Position numbers and translations under genes: made by a program | Virus record (IMG/VR): IMGVR_UViG_3300045971_000344 | Span: 124,001 to 188,000 of that record | Direction: 5' to 3' (one strand) | Origin: a virus | DNA length: 64,000 nt | Part shown: positions 22,005 to 31,441 of the stretch, piece by piece | Layout of the letters: every line of letters starts with the position of its first letter | How positions within the stretch are numbered: position 1 is the first letter of the stretch | The notes under the pieces: model-generated | Told to the model about the DNA's origin: nothing | Databases searched by the model: none | The model's input: the letters and a program-made list of their open reading frames with translations, nothing else

Positions 22005-23900
22005 TTAGTGTCCTATTGCGAGCCAAAATCCATTTATAGCTGATCCTGACCATGAACTGGGATTCCAAGTAAAATTGGCCTGTGTTAGTAACCCAACAGA
22101 TGCCCAGTTAACATTTATTGGGGTTGCGTCTTGATTCATGGTTATCATTACGTTCATGCAGTTAATAGGAAAAGATAAGTTAAACGGAACAGTGTGCTTA
22201 ACGTTAGACATAATAAACGTTCCCCACTGTAAGATTATACCATTTCCTAGGTCTAACCAGCCGGAGGTTGAGCCATCTCCAACTAAGCTTCCAGGTATAT
22301 TTGATTTTAATACCCCCGTAGCGTCAATAGCGAGTCTTGAGGTTGTACCTATTGCTACAAGCCCAGGAACTGTTGGAGTAGCGATAGGTGTAGCAAACTC
22401 AGATAGCTTTTTACCTCCAATCATTTCGGCATTTAGCCCAGTTTGGAGCAGTCCGTTATTTACAGGTATATCTCCGTAAATATCTACGCTATTAACGGTT
22501 CCTATAACCTTATCTGAAGTGTGATGACCGTCAACCATATCAGCATTAATTGTACTAGTATGACCAAGGTCAAGATTTATATTACTAAAGTTATTTACAC
22601 GATCCCAGGATGCCCCGTTCCAAACAATCCAGTCCCCTATAAGATACGCGGTTCCATCTATGGTCCCTCTTACAGAGATTACCCAATAATGTCCTTGTCG
22701 AAGGTTTTCCCAATAGTAAGTAACTGGGTATTGAGGAGGAGCGGTACCGTTTGACGCGTCCCAGGTTCCCCTATATAGTAAATAAGGAAGCTCGGTATTA
22801 TCTACTTTATCCCAAATACCACTTCCCGAGTATACAAGCCAATCCCCCACCTGGTAACAAATACCTTGAATAATTCCTGAGGTCCCTATTACCCAATACT
22901 GACCTCTCAAAGGATTAGGTGGATACCCTTGAGTTGCATCCCAACGAGATTGATAGACGAGTCCGGAGGTATCTTCGAGTCGGACTGCTGTCCAGATCAT
23001 TACCCTTGACGTTGTATCCAGGTTTGTTACTTGAATAGGAATACTTGCGGCAGCGGCTGTATCACAGGCAGAACTTGTGGTAGGACTAGTCGATGAGCTT
23101 ACGGTTACACTAAAATCTTCATAGAGAGTCTCAAATGCCAAGGTCTGTGGGTTATATCCTACTGCTCTACACTGAGTACGCCCGGTACCTTGATATACAT
23201 AGACAAAAGCAAAGTCAATCAACTCAGGTGGAATGTTTGTTACGGGCGCGCCTATGAGCTGAAAGCTATTATTGGCCAGAGGTTTTACGAGCCCATCATA
23301 ATAAAGACTACCATTTAGTAAGCCCCAGGACATTGGACCCGTATCAGTAACAGCGTATCGAGTAAGCATAGAAGGCCGAATCCGACCACCACTAGAAAAT
23401 CCGTGATTTACTATGTAAGCATTATCGCCCGTACGTTCTGGGTTAGGAAGATCTCCATAGTAATTAACTCTAGGCAAGCTCATTGTCCATGTTAAGGTCA
23501 GATCCACGGCTGCACTTATGTAAGGGCTCAGACATATAGCATGGGTTTTAAACCTTACATTTGGTTCCTTAATAAACGGGTTAGGATAGCAACCTAAGGC
23601 TAACAAGACCTCAGTTGATCCGTCCATAAAGTACAAACCTATTTCTCCAATTGCTACCGCGGATAGTCCTAAGTGTTCAGGGCATATACATAAAAAGTCC
23701 AGATGCTCACCGGTAATTGCATCCACATTTGAGATCAAGCCTGACCATAGAGTATTACCGTGTAACCCAGTATCCCCAGCGGTTGGCTTATAACCTGTAC
23801 CGTCCCCAAATTTCACATTAGTAACAGAGAATTTATACCCCTTAGAATGTGCATCTACTATTTTATCGTACCCGATCTTTGTTAGTTGTAATGACGGCAT
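22005..23900 (-). CDS. Tail fibre protein
   Basis: 631 residues from the ATG at 23900 (AGAGG site); a GTG three codons earlier is possible. Residues about 1-150 form a P2 gpH-like attachment domain (LTKIGYDKIVDAHSKGYKFS, VKFGDGTGY) shared with the fibre encoded upstream. The middle has two copies of a GDW-x-V/I-W/Y-x-G module (about 350-440). A segment with DMVDGHHTSDKVIG follows, then a C-terminal receptor domain that opens NGIILQWG, like the gp53-like fibre C-terminus. It should trimerise with help from the downstream chaperone and contact the host surface. Confidence 0.8.
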   Translation of the reverse strand: MPSLQLTKIGYDKIVDAHSKGYKFSVTNVKFGDGTGYKPTAGDTGLHGNTLWSGLISNVDAITGEHLDFLCICPEHLGLSAVAIGEIGLYFMDGSTEVLLALGCYPNPFIKEPNVRFKTHAICLSPYISAAVDLTLTWTMSLPRVNYYGDLPNPERTGDNAYIVNHGFSSGGRIRPSMLTRYAVTDTGPMSWGLLNGSLYYDGLVKPLANNSFQLIGAPVTNIPPELIDFAFVYVYQGTGRTQCRAVGYNPQTLAFETLYEDFSVTVSSSTSPTTSSACDTAAAASIPIQVTNLDTTSRVMIWTAVRLEDTSGLVYQSRWDATQGYPPNPLRGQYWVIGTSGIIQGICYQVGDWLVYSGSGIWDKVDNTELPYLLYRGTWDASNGTAPPQYPVTYYWENLRQGHYWVISVRGTIDGTAYLIGDWIVWNGASWDRVNNFSNINLDLGHTSTINADMVDGHHTSDKVIGTVNSVDIYGDIPVNNGLLQTGLNAEMIGGKKLSEFATPIATPTVPGLVAIGTTSRLAIDATGVLKSNIPGSLVGDGSTSGWLDLGNGIILQWGTFIMSNVKHTVPFNLSFPINCMNVMITMNQDATPINVNWASVGLLTQANFTWNPSSWSGSAINGFWLAIGH

Positions 23901-23935
23901 GCTAAACACCTCTATTTAGTTATAGAATTAACAGG

Positions 23936-24298
23936 TTACTCAGGTTCAACCATGTCCTTTGGAGCGTTTGTTCTTATATTGTTTATTTTTGCCTTCATTT
24001 CCAAGCCTTTAGGGTCCTGAGGGTCGTTAGCTAATCTCCAAAGAGCTTCTAGCTGGTCCGTAATAGGAGGATATTCCAACACTCTTCGTCTTATATATAC
24101 AGGAGTAGAATTTATAGGCGTAAAGGTGTAAACAACTTTATTGTCCACAACTGAAGCAAAACTTGAGTGTTTACTAAAATACTCATATTCCTCTGGATTT
24201 AAAATAATTTCGTCAGGACCTAACTTAGGTAAGATTTGACTTAGTTCTAAGATCTCAGTCTCTATTCGTCTATCTAAAAATTTTACTAAAAATAACAT
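23936..24298 (-). CDS. Fibre-associated small protein (YPPI-DQLEALW type)
   Basis: 120 residues. The N-terminal part is strand-rich. The C-terminal part contains LEYPPITDQLEALWRLAND, a motif I recall from short phage tail proteins encoded next to fibre genes (YP-x-I-x-DQLD-x-L-W). It lies between two paralogous fibre genes and is likely an assembly factor or a fibre component paired with the 829-residue fibre. Confidence 0.55.
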   Translation of the reverse strand: MLFLVKFLDRRIETEILELSQILPKLGPDEIILNPEEYEYFSKHSSFASVVDNKVVYTFTPINSTPVYIRRRVLEYPPITDQLEALWRLANDPQDPKGLEMKAKINNIRTNAPKDMVEPE

Positions 24299-24316
24299 AC
24301 TTTCTCCTATTTTGGA

Positions 24317-26806
24317 TTAATACTCTATTAAGACCGCGCCATCTGCACCATTAGGATTATTTTGAGTAGTATCTCCAGAGTCAATACAGTTACCTGCATT
24401 AGTAGCACCTGTTATCGTTCCACCAGCTACACCTGGTATATAATACCCACCATCTGTACCAACAGTAAGAATAGTATCTGTAGTTACCCTACTATATATT
24501 GAGGAATTAAGATCGTAACTCCCTCCAAAAGGTCCTGTAAGTGTATTATTTAAAACAGGACATAATCCACCAAAGGCAGCTACATCTTCATTAAAACTAG
24601 AGACTTGTCCGGATGTTCCTCTTATAGTACTATTAGGCTGACCTCCGGTTCCACCTGCACCAACAATTACTTTATAGGTTTTACCCGGGATAACTAGATA
24701 TTTAAGTTTTCCTATATAGCCCCCACCTCCACCACCATAGCTATGCCCACGTCCTTGGTTTGATCCATCAATAGTATCATACCAATAAACTTGTCCACCA
24801 CCACCGATTAAAGAGACTATGCAGTAATTTGGGCCATCAATAGGTGCTGTCCAGTAGTAAGTTCCAGCTATTTTATATAAGGTAGATAGTCCTGCTAGTG
24901 CTTGAGTATTAATGTACCAAGTAAACTTAACCCAGCCGTCCTTTAAAGTAAGTCCAGAAAGAGCAGTTAGCCCATCAGGTACATTTACTGCGCTCGGGGT
25001 GTCTAAAATAGCTTTTGTTCCGACCTTACTTGGTCCATCCATATAAGGGTCGTATCCTCGTTCATGTCCACCTACAGTTACACCAGCTTTTCCTAATAAA
25101 GCAAGTCCATTTGTTCCGTAGTGTATTAAACCTACACCTGGTATTCCTGGGTTTGCCGAGCTAGGTAGTTCACCTGAAGTACATTCTAATAGTTCTGTAA
25201 GTTTATAACTAACTTTTGTAGACTCCCCAGGTAAGCCGTAACCAACGTTATTCTTTCCTGCATAACCACCTTGTGTACCACCTTTTCCAACTATCACAGT
25301 CAATTGTTGAAAAAACTCGTAATTAATGGCGTTCAACCCTGTAAAATTAAGGTTCCATATTCCTCCTCCAGGACCGCCAGGTATTGCATAAGTACCATAG
25401 TCATTATCATGTAACCCTCCAGAGCCTCCACCTGCACCTAAAGAATCTATTAATATGGGTTTACTATGATCTATATTTTCAGGTATGGTCCAATTATATG
25501 TACCATTGGTAGACCAAATCATAGTTTCAGTTGTACCTTGATTTAGGAGTCTCAAAATTTCATACCAATGATGATTATCTAGCATATCTGAATTTTCAGA
25601 GTATAAAGCTAAATCGGCTACATCTGAATGGCCTGAGTTTAAAACCTTTGTATTTACAACATCAATCATTATTTCAGCTAAGTGCTTATCATCAAGTAAA
25701 TCCGAGTTTAGATTCGTATTTATTATCCCATTACTAATTGGAATATGGTCAGTATCATTACCGGATTGTCTACCATTTAGCTTTACCGCATCACCTGCAC
25801 TTAGCTTATACCAATTGGTCTGGCCTTGATAAACCATCCAATCGCCTGGATAGTAAAGTGTACCATTAATGGTTGCAGTACCAGTTGATATAAAGTAATC
25901 ACCTTTAACCACAGATAAAACTGGATAAGCATTTGTTATACTTGGATTGTACGTCCCTCTGCTATTCATACCTTCGGAGATTATCGCCGCCTCTGCCCAG
26001 ACGACCACTCTTGAAGTACTGTCCAAAGGAATAGTAAATTCCGAGACAATGTTAAACTCAAGAGTAATTTGATTGAACCAGGTTGCTTTAATCTGTCCCT
26101 CACCTGCTCCTACATAAACATAAACAAAAGCGAAAGCTAGATAGGCAGGGTCCATAGCCCTTATAGGGGCATCAGGCAGATTATACGTAGTAAGTCCTGT
26201 TGACTCAATGGTGCCCTTATAATAGTGAAATCCGTTTACCAAACCCCAGACCATTAATTGTTCTTGTTCTAGAATATAACGTACAACCAAAGTGGGCTTT
26301 ATCTCTGTACCGGCCACATAGTACAAACCTTTGTTTATAATTACTGCGTTATCCCCGGTTGTCTGCGGACTGGGTAGTAATTCATAAGTATCTAGACGAG
26401 GAAGACTCATGCTCCAATTAAGAGTAGTCTGGAGTCCGTTTACAAGCGAACCTGTCTGGCACAAAGCATGCATCTTGAAGCGAATGTCCACGCTCTTTAC
26501 AATTGGATAGGGTAAGCAAGCAATAGCATACAAATGGTCATCGTTTGTATAGAGAGCTATTTCTCCAATTTCAACTGAAGAGGAATCTACATACTGAGGA
26601 TAAACGCAAAGAAAATCCGCTATGGCCTCACTTAAAATATCTAAGTTTGCGATTGGACCACCCCAAAGTATAGAACCACTTAAACCTGTTGTTGCTTGAG
26701 TAGGAACGTAATTTGTTCCAGTTCCAAATTTAACTGTAGTTACGTTTAACTTAGTTCCACTGTCAATCGCATCTTTAGCGTATTGACTTAGTATCATTAG
26801 CGACAT
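24317..26806 (-). CDS. Tail fibre protein with glycine-rich tip
   Basis: 829 residues; clear AAGGA site. The N-terminal about 150 residues are homologous to the 631-residue fibre (VTTVKFGTGTNY; FLCVYPQYVDSSSVEIGEIA; LNWSMSLPRL), so both attach to the same baseplate site. Residues from about 450 on are Gly-rich (GAGGGSGG, GGGGGYIGKLKYLVIPGKTY), the pattern of T4 gp38- or lambda-type Gly-rich receptor-binding tips. Two fibres with a common base and different tips suggest alternative host ranges or a branched fibre network. Confidence 0.75.
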   Translation of the reverse strand: MSLMILSQYAKDAIDSGTKLNVTTVKFGTGTNYVPTQATTGLSGSILWGGPIANLDILSEAIADFLCVYPQYVDSSSVEIGEIALYTNDDHLYAIACLPYPIVKSVDIRFKMHALCQTGSLVNGLQTTLNWSMSLPRLDTYELLPSPQTTGDNAVIINKGLYYVAGTEIKPTLVVRYILEQEQLMVWGLVNGFHYYKGTIESTGLTTYNLPDAPIRAMDPAYLAFAFVYVYVGAGEGQIKATWFNQITLEFNIVSEFTIPLDSTSRVVVWAEAAIISEGMNSRGTYNPSITNAYPVLSVVKGDYFISTGTATINGTLYYPGDWMVYQGQTNWYKLSAGDAVKLNGRQSGNDTDHIPISNGIINTNLNSDLLDDKHLAEIMIDVVNTKVLNSGHSDVADLALYSENSDMLDNHHWYEILRLLNQGTTETMIWSTNGTYNWTIPENIDHSKPILIDSLGAGGGSGGLHDNDYGTYAIPGGPGGGIWNLNFTGLNAINYEFFQQLTVIVGKGGTQGGYAGKNNVGYGLPGESTKVSYKLTELLECTSGELPSSANPGIPGVGLIHYGTNGLALLGKAGVTVGGHERGYDPYMDGPSKVGTKAILDTPSAVNVPDGLTALSGLTLKDGWVKFTWYINTQALAGLSTLYKIAGTYYWTAPIDGPNYCIVSLIGGGGQVYWYDTIDGSNQGRGHSYGGGGGGYIGKLKYLVIPGKTYKVIVGAGGTGGQPNSTIRGTSGQVSSFNEDVAAFGGLCPVLNNTLTGPFGGSYDLNSSIYSRVTTDTILTVGTDGGYYIPGVAGGTITGATNAGNCIDSGDTTQNNPNGADGAVLIEY

Positions 26807-26819
26807 TTGTCTTCCTTTC

Positions 26820-29174
26820 TTATGCAGGTATTACAGGAATGAATAAGCGTTGAGGGCAGGTAACACAGGTTCCTAAATCAGTGGCAACCCAGTTACCTAT
26901 CTTTACAGGGGTAGGATAATTGATGGTGGAGCCGTCACAGATAAATGGTATTAGCTCGCATTCTTCGATCTCACTTGCCGCTGGTCCGATATCAGCCATA
27001 CGGATCAGACTAAAAGTAAAATCATATTTAACCTCTTTTATATAAATTACATGGTTTGACTGAGCTAAGTCAGTATAAAGTTTTGTTATGTTTCTCCAAT
27101 TAGGAATAACGTCTACCGTATTATTTATATTTACAGTATGTTCTTTCTCTTCTGTCCAATAATTGGTATTGCTAATAGCATTAAGATTATTGCTTATAAG
27201 GGATCTATAAAGACCGGTATTGTATAAAACGGTATCATTGGTATTGTAACTCGTTATATCGCTATAGGCTCCTAAATAAGGGTAGGTAATAGCATCTTCT
27301 AAGTTTGTTCCTATTAGGTCCTTATGGTCCGTCCGGTATAGATACACATGGGTCGTCTTATAATAACCTTTACCTGTAAGGTTATTTATATATAGTAAGG
27401 TACAGTTGTCCAAAGAGGTTCCAAGGTCTTCATCAATTTCCCACATGCTAGAAGCAGAGGTACCAGACTCATACTCATAAACATATAAGGGTCCATCATG
27501 TACCTGAGGGTGACGGACTGTTCTGATTGGTATTGTAGACCCAGATAACGGAATTATATCTGAGTATTCTAATTCCATATCACCCTTTAAGTCAGTGGGC
27601 TTTACTTCCGGACTCATAAGTCTATATCCAGGAACAAACTCCACAGGTTTGTACCAATCCACCTTGAGCCAATTTGAGTTTGTATCCAAAGGTTCATCCA
27701 TTGTTTCGCCCAAAAGGTAGGTCCAAAAGAATGAATTGTGGTAAACAATCTCTCCATGCTTATATTTTGTTCCACTTACCCAAGGTACAAACTCAGCGTT
27801 ATCTATAGTAGACGTAAGAATCCAACTAGGTTCCTCTTTGGATGGTCTATGATTAAGATTAGTATCAGTCAGATTAGTCCAATACCAACCGTCACAGAAA
27901 ACGCTGTCACCTTGCTTATACGAGTTTATTGATTTCCAAACACCTAAATAATTTTGATTTACTGTTCTGTCGTATCTTACGAGCAGCTCTTTATCAGTAA
28001 AAAATTGTATATAGTCATTGGTATAAAGGTATTCTGTTCTCCACGCTATCTTAGAGGTATCTGATACTGAGTATCTCCTAGGGATAGTTGGATCTAGAAA
28101 AACCTGTTTATTTACTATAAAATTCAAAAACTTAAGGTACGTAGGTGTTCCACTGCTTTCAATATACTGGCACAAATAGGGAGTGTAAGTATACAGTCCA
28201 GCAGGGTCAATAAGAGTCTTTCCATATTGTGCGAAGTTAAACCCAAGCATTTCAGCAGACTTTTGAAGCACATCTATGTCTGTCTCTATACTTAGATTTC
28301 TAAGATTTCGGAATTTAACCATAGGCATGTCAATTCGTTCTAACATTACCTCATCAATTGCCGAAATGTAGTCTTCTACAAAAGGTGTCTCAAGAGAAAA
28401 CCCAGGAACAAGTTTTCTTCTAGTTGACTCTACGGTCCATAAGGAAAATTCTGACCAGCGTTCGCTCCACATTTGACCAAAGAAAGGTTCGTACTCATCT
28501 ATAAACTGATTGGAAGACCCATCATAGCTCGAGGTACAGACGTATAACTTATCGGTAATCTGTACAATTTCGTCCTTTAGATAGGACCTACCATTTACCC
28601 ATCTCCGAAGAGCGTTATTTATAACAACACTAGGTTGGTACTCCCAGTAGGTTTCCCAATTTGTGCCATAATCGGGGAGAGTGCTCTGTATGGTTGTCAA
28701 CCCATAGCCTATGGTAGTATCAATAGAATTAGCAACCTTACATTTAAAAACCTTAGACCCGTGGACTACAAGATCATTTACTTGAAATGAAGTAGAAGAA
28801 TAGAATGAGGAAATAGTATTTCCCTTTTCTATGAGTCTGCTCAAGTCTAAGTTAAAGACGTCTATGCTAAGATCTATACTAAATTGCTTATTGTTAGATA
28901 CATGCCCGCACTTACAAATAAATGGTAAGCTTCCATAAGTAATAAGGTCACCTGTAAAATAAGGAACGTTGGGTAACCATCTACTTACTCGAAGATATGA
29001 ATTTCTTACCCAGTTATTTGAAATAAAATCACTTATAAAGGTCGTAGCAAAGTGTGTAGTCCTACACTTATATTGCTGACTCTCATACAGAACTGTCTCA
29101 CCCTCGAAGTATTGAGCATTAACATATAGTCCAGTCAATTCATCTAGGACCTGTGATACCCAAGCTTTTATCAT
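26820..29174 (-). CDS. Tail protein I-like baseplate protein with CBM5/12-like modules
   Basis: 784 residues from the ATG at 29174 (AGGTGA site). The core (about 270-370) resembles P2 gpI: a segment with FVEDYISAIDEVMLERIDMP, DIDVLQKSAEMLGF and PTYLKFLNFIVNK. On both sides are at least six short modules of the form Y-x-x-G/N-D-x-V-x-Y/H-x-x-x-x-Y/F-x-C/W, such as YKQGDSVFCDGWYWT, YKHGEIVYHNSFFWT and YNTNDTVLYNTGLYRS. These resemble carbohydrate-binding CBM5/12 modules. The position after the J-like gene agrees with the P2 J-I-H order. Confidence 0.65.
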   Translation of the reverse strand: MIKAWVSQVLDELTGLYVNAQYFEGETVLYESQQYKCRTTHFATTFISDFISNNWVRNSYLRVSRWLPNVPYFTGDLITYGSLPFICKCGHVSNNKQFSIDLSIDVFNLDLSRLIEKGNTISSFYSSTSFQVNDLVVHGSKVFKCKVANSIDTTIGYGLTTIQSTLPDYGTNWETYWEYQPSVVINNALRRWVNGRSYLKDEIVQITDKLYVCTSSYDGSSNQFIDEYEPFFGQMWSERWSEFSLWTVESTRRKLVPGFSLETPFVEDYISAIDEVMLERIDMPMVKFRNLRNLSIETDIDVLQKSAEMLGFNFAQYGKTLIDPAGLYTYTPYLCQYIESSGTPTYLKFLNFIVNKQVFLDPTIPRRYSVSDTSKIAWRTEYLYTNDYIQFFTDKELLVRYDRTVNQNYLGVWKSINSYKQGDSVFCDGWYWTNLTDTNLNHRPSKEEPSWILTSTIDNAEFVPWVSGTKYKHGEIVYHNSFFWTYLLGETMDEPLDTNSNWLKVDWYKPVEFVPGYRLMSPEVKPTDLKGDMELEYSDIIPLSGSTIPIRTVRHPQVHDGPLYVYEYESGTSASSMWEIDEDLGTSLDNCTLLYINNLTGKGYYKTTHVYLYRTDHKDLIGTNLEDAITYPYLGAYSDITSYNTNDTVLYNTGLYRSLISNNLNAISNTNYWTEEKEHTVNINNTVDVIPNWRNITKLYTDLAQSNHVIYIKEVKYDFTFSLIRMADIGPAASEIEECELIPFICDGSTINYPTPVKIGNWVATDLGTCVTCPQRLFIPVIPA

Positions 29175-29179
29175 TAGTG

Positions 29180-31024
29180 TCACCTATCCGTTATTGAAGT
29201 ATTTATTATCAATAAATTTAAGTATAAGTATTCAGGTGCAACAGGAAATCCGAAGCTATCGATCTTTGCTAAACTAGGTTCAAGATCTGAATCCAATAAA
29301 GGGGTAGTTGTATACGAGTTTCCAGCTATTGAAACCAATTTGAATATTTCACAAGAGTCGTAGTCAGATCCAAGGTTATCAGATAGAGCCTTTGAGATAT
29401 CAGTTACTCTTACCTTTTTACTTAGCATGGGCTTCGTAGTAGCAAAGATAGAATAAATAATTGTCTCCGCACTATTCTTTACGATTGCAGGGTCTGAGTA
29501 TGTACCACACTTAAGGTCAACTTGAATCTCAATTGTTTTCTTAATTGGTTCTTGAACTCTAATAGTACACGCATAAGTACGTTTTACTAACCATGCTGTA
29601 AAGACCTCTTTTTCTTGGGTGTTCCAGGCTAGTCCAGATTCAAGTAGAACAGATATCCAAAGGGTATTATAGAAAGCTGGGTTAGCGTTCTCTATTACTT
29701 CATAGTAATCTTTTCCATTATACACTCCAGCAGAAATCTCATTGTTTATAACGTACTGAGGTTTTTGTATTTTGGTTGTCCTAACCAAGTCCTTTTCATT
29801 TCGGACAAGTACATCAGAAACCCCTGGATAAGATGCAATTATTTTGGCTTGATCTTGAGGCGTTATTGCCTTATTATCTGCCCTCTTTAAGCCGGGACTT
29901 AACAGCTTATAGTATTCTGCTGACTTTTCATTCGTACCTGTTGAAGGAGTAGTTATTTTCCAATTACCTACCTTCAAAACCTTATCAGTAAAAGGTGAAA
30001 CTATAGAAATCGTTGCCACGTTACCTAAGGTACCTATGATAAGGGCTAACCCACCGGTCGAGGACTCAAGCTGGAGCCCTACAAAAGACGTATCCCAGTT
30101 AACATTTAAAGGCAGATAGGCTTGTGTTATTGGAGACATTATATTTGCCAATGTGATGGCTGACAAACTAAGAATACTACTTAAAGTAACTTTTTGTTCT
30201 TTTGTTACAGCCCCTTCTAAGACGTACCCATTTAACTGGATCATAGATGCAACTTGGCTGTTATTGGCGATCAGCGTTTGCTTTGCTCCTAAGGTCTCTA
30301 CGTAGGTAACTACAATTGAAGAGCCTTGGGCTGGAATGTTACCATTCATTCCATTACCAAATTGAATCTCAACATCACCGTTGCCTAGTGTTAAGTCAGA
30401 TACTATATTTTCGAGACCATAATTCCATAAACCATCTTGAATAGTTCTCCATTCAACTCCATCAATAGTTATCTTAAGATCTATATCAGAAATACTCATT
30501 GGGCTCAGCGAAGGTAAAACAAAACGCTGAAAGGCTGTACCATCACTCTTATAGGTCTTACTCATAACCTGACCTTGATAAAGATACACTCCGGTCAATT
30601 CATTGGAATAGTTCAAATAATTTAAAGTCACCCTGTTAAAAAAGGGTATCGCTTCATTTATATAAAACTGAGTATAGGGGCCAACTATTAAGGTCTCGCG
30701 GGCAGGTAAATTTACTTTATTCACCCTGTTTATTTTACAGAGCTGTATACCTGGGATTTTTCTAGAGATTCTAATTCCTAGCATAGCTGCTGCCGCATAG
30801 ATCGAGCTATCATTGTGCGCACTTATAGGAAAAGCTTCTTTGAAAAGTCGTTCTAATGTCCATTGGTCAAACGTAGATACCGCAGAGTTGAAATGAATTA
30901 AAGTTTCTCCCCCTGAATCAGAATAAATATCTTTCCAGCTCGATCTATTCCTTAGATTGTCTTCTAGTTGTCGCGCTATTGACTCAAAATCTGGTTTAAC
31001 GTTTGAAAGCATAGGAATATTCAT
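29180..31024 (-). CDS. Baseplate J-like (gp6/gpJ) wedge protein
   Basis: 614 residues. The N-terminal helix (FESIARQLEDNLRNRSSW), the AAAAMLGIRISR motif, an ARETLIVGPYTQFY strand, a GNGDVEIQFGNGMNG loop, and AITPQDQAKIIASYPGVSDVLVRNEKD towards the middle are hallmarks of the baseplate J/gp47 family. The C-terminus carries TIEIQVDLKCG, common in the family. It forms the wedge ring that joins tail tube, spike and fibres. It is followed by a gpI-like gene and preceded by a gp25-like gene, the canonical order. Confidence 0.85.
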   Translation of the reverse strand: MNIPMLSNVKPDFESIARQLEDNLRNRSSWKDIYSDSGGETLIHFNSAVSTFDQWTLERLFKEAFPISAHNDSSIYAAAAMLGIRISRKIPGIQLCKINRVNKVNLPARETLIVGPYTQFYINEAIPFFNRVTLNYLNYSNELTGVYLYQGQVMSKTYKSDGTAFQRFVLPSLSPMSISDIDLKITIDGVEWRTIQDGLWNYGLENIVSDLTLGNGDVEIQFGNGMNGNIPAQGSSIVVTYVETLGAKQTLIANNSQVASMIQLNGYVLEGAVTKEQKVTLSSILSLSAITLANIMSPITQAYLPLNVNWDTSFVGLQLESSTGGLALIIGTLGNVATISIVSPFTDKVLKVGNWKITTPSTGTNEKSAEYYKLLSPGLKRADNKAITPQDQAKIIASYPGVSDVLVRNEKDLVRTTKIQKPQYVINNEISAGVYNGKDYYEVIENANPAFYNTLWISVLLESGLAWNTQEKEVFTAWLVKRTYACTIRVQEPIKKTIEIQVDLKCGTYSDPAIVKNSAETIIYSIFATTKPMLSKKVRVTDISKALSDNLGSDYDSCEIFKLVSIAGNSYTTTPLLDSDLEPSLAKIDSFGFPVAPEYLYLNLLIINTSITDR

Positions 31025-31029
31025 TTTTA

Positions 31030-31419
31030 TTATCCTCTGGATAGACTTAAAAAGCTTGTTATTATTTTTCCATTAAAACCATTTATTAATACCAAACGTA
31101 CATCAAAACATTGTGCCAAAAGATTGGCAGTTATAGTTGTGTTCTCAAAGTCAAAGGTGCATCTATTTGCTTGTTTAGCGATATCAGCCAATGCGAGCTT
31201 TATCTGAAATGCGGTAATTGCGTCCAAAGGATCTTGAAGAAGTCTCTGTAAAGAAGAGCCTATATTAGGACGAAACGGACGTTCACCTATATTATCCGCG
31301 TCCTTTAAAGTATTTAGAATATTAAGAAATCCTGCCAATACTGCATCTTCATCGGTTATAATAAAAGTTGTATCTTCTAAACTTTCATAGTATAAATTTA
31401 TATCGGTATAAATATTCAT
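31030..31419 (-). CDS. gp25/gpW-like baseplate wedge protein
   Basis: 129 residues. The motif around IGERPFRPNIGSSLQRLLQDPLD (42-64) matches the core of the gp25-like family (R-P-x-x-x-x-x-G-S-x-L-x-x-L-L-F-D-P). AFQIKLALADI helix and terminal strands follow. The small protein anchors the wedge to the sheath. It lies just upstream of the J-like gene, as in P2 and T4-type baseplates. Confidence 0.8.
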   Translation of the reverse strand: MNIYTDINLYYESLEDTTFIITDEDAVLAGFLNILNTLKDADNIGERPFRPNIGSSLQRLLQDPLDAITAFQIKLALADIAKQANRCTFDFENTTITANLLAQCFDVRLVLINGFNGKIITSFLSLSRG

Positions 31420-31441
31420 CGCTACTACCCCTGTTGTTTAT

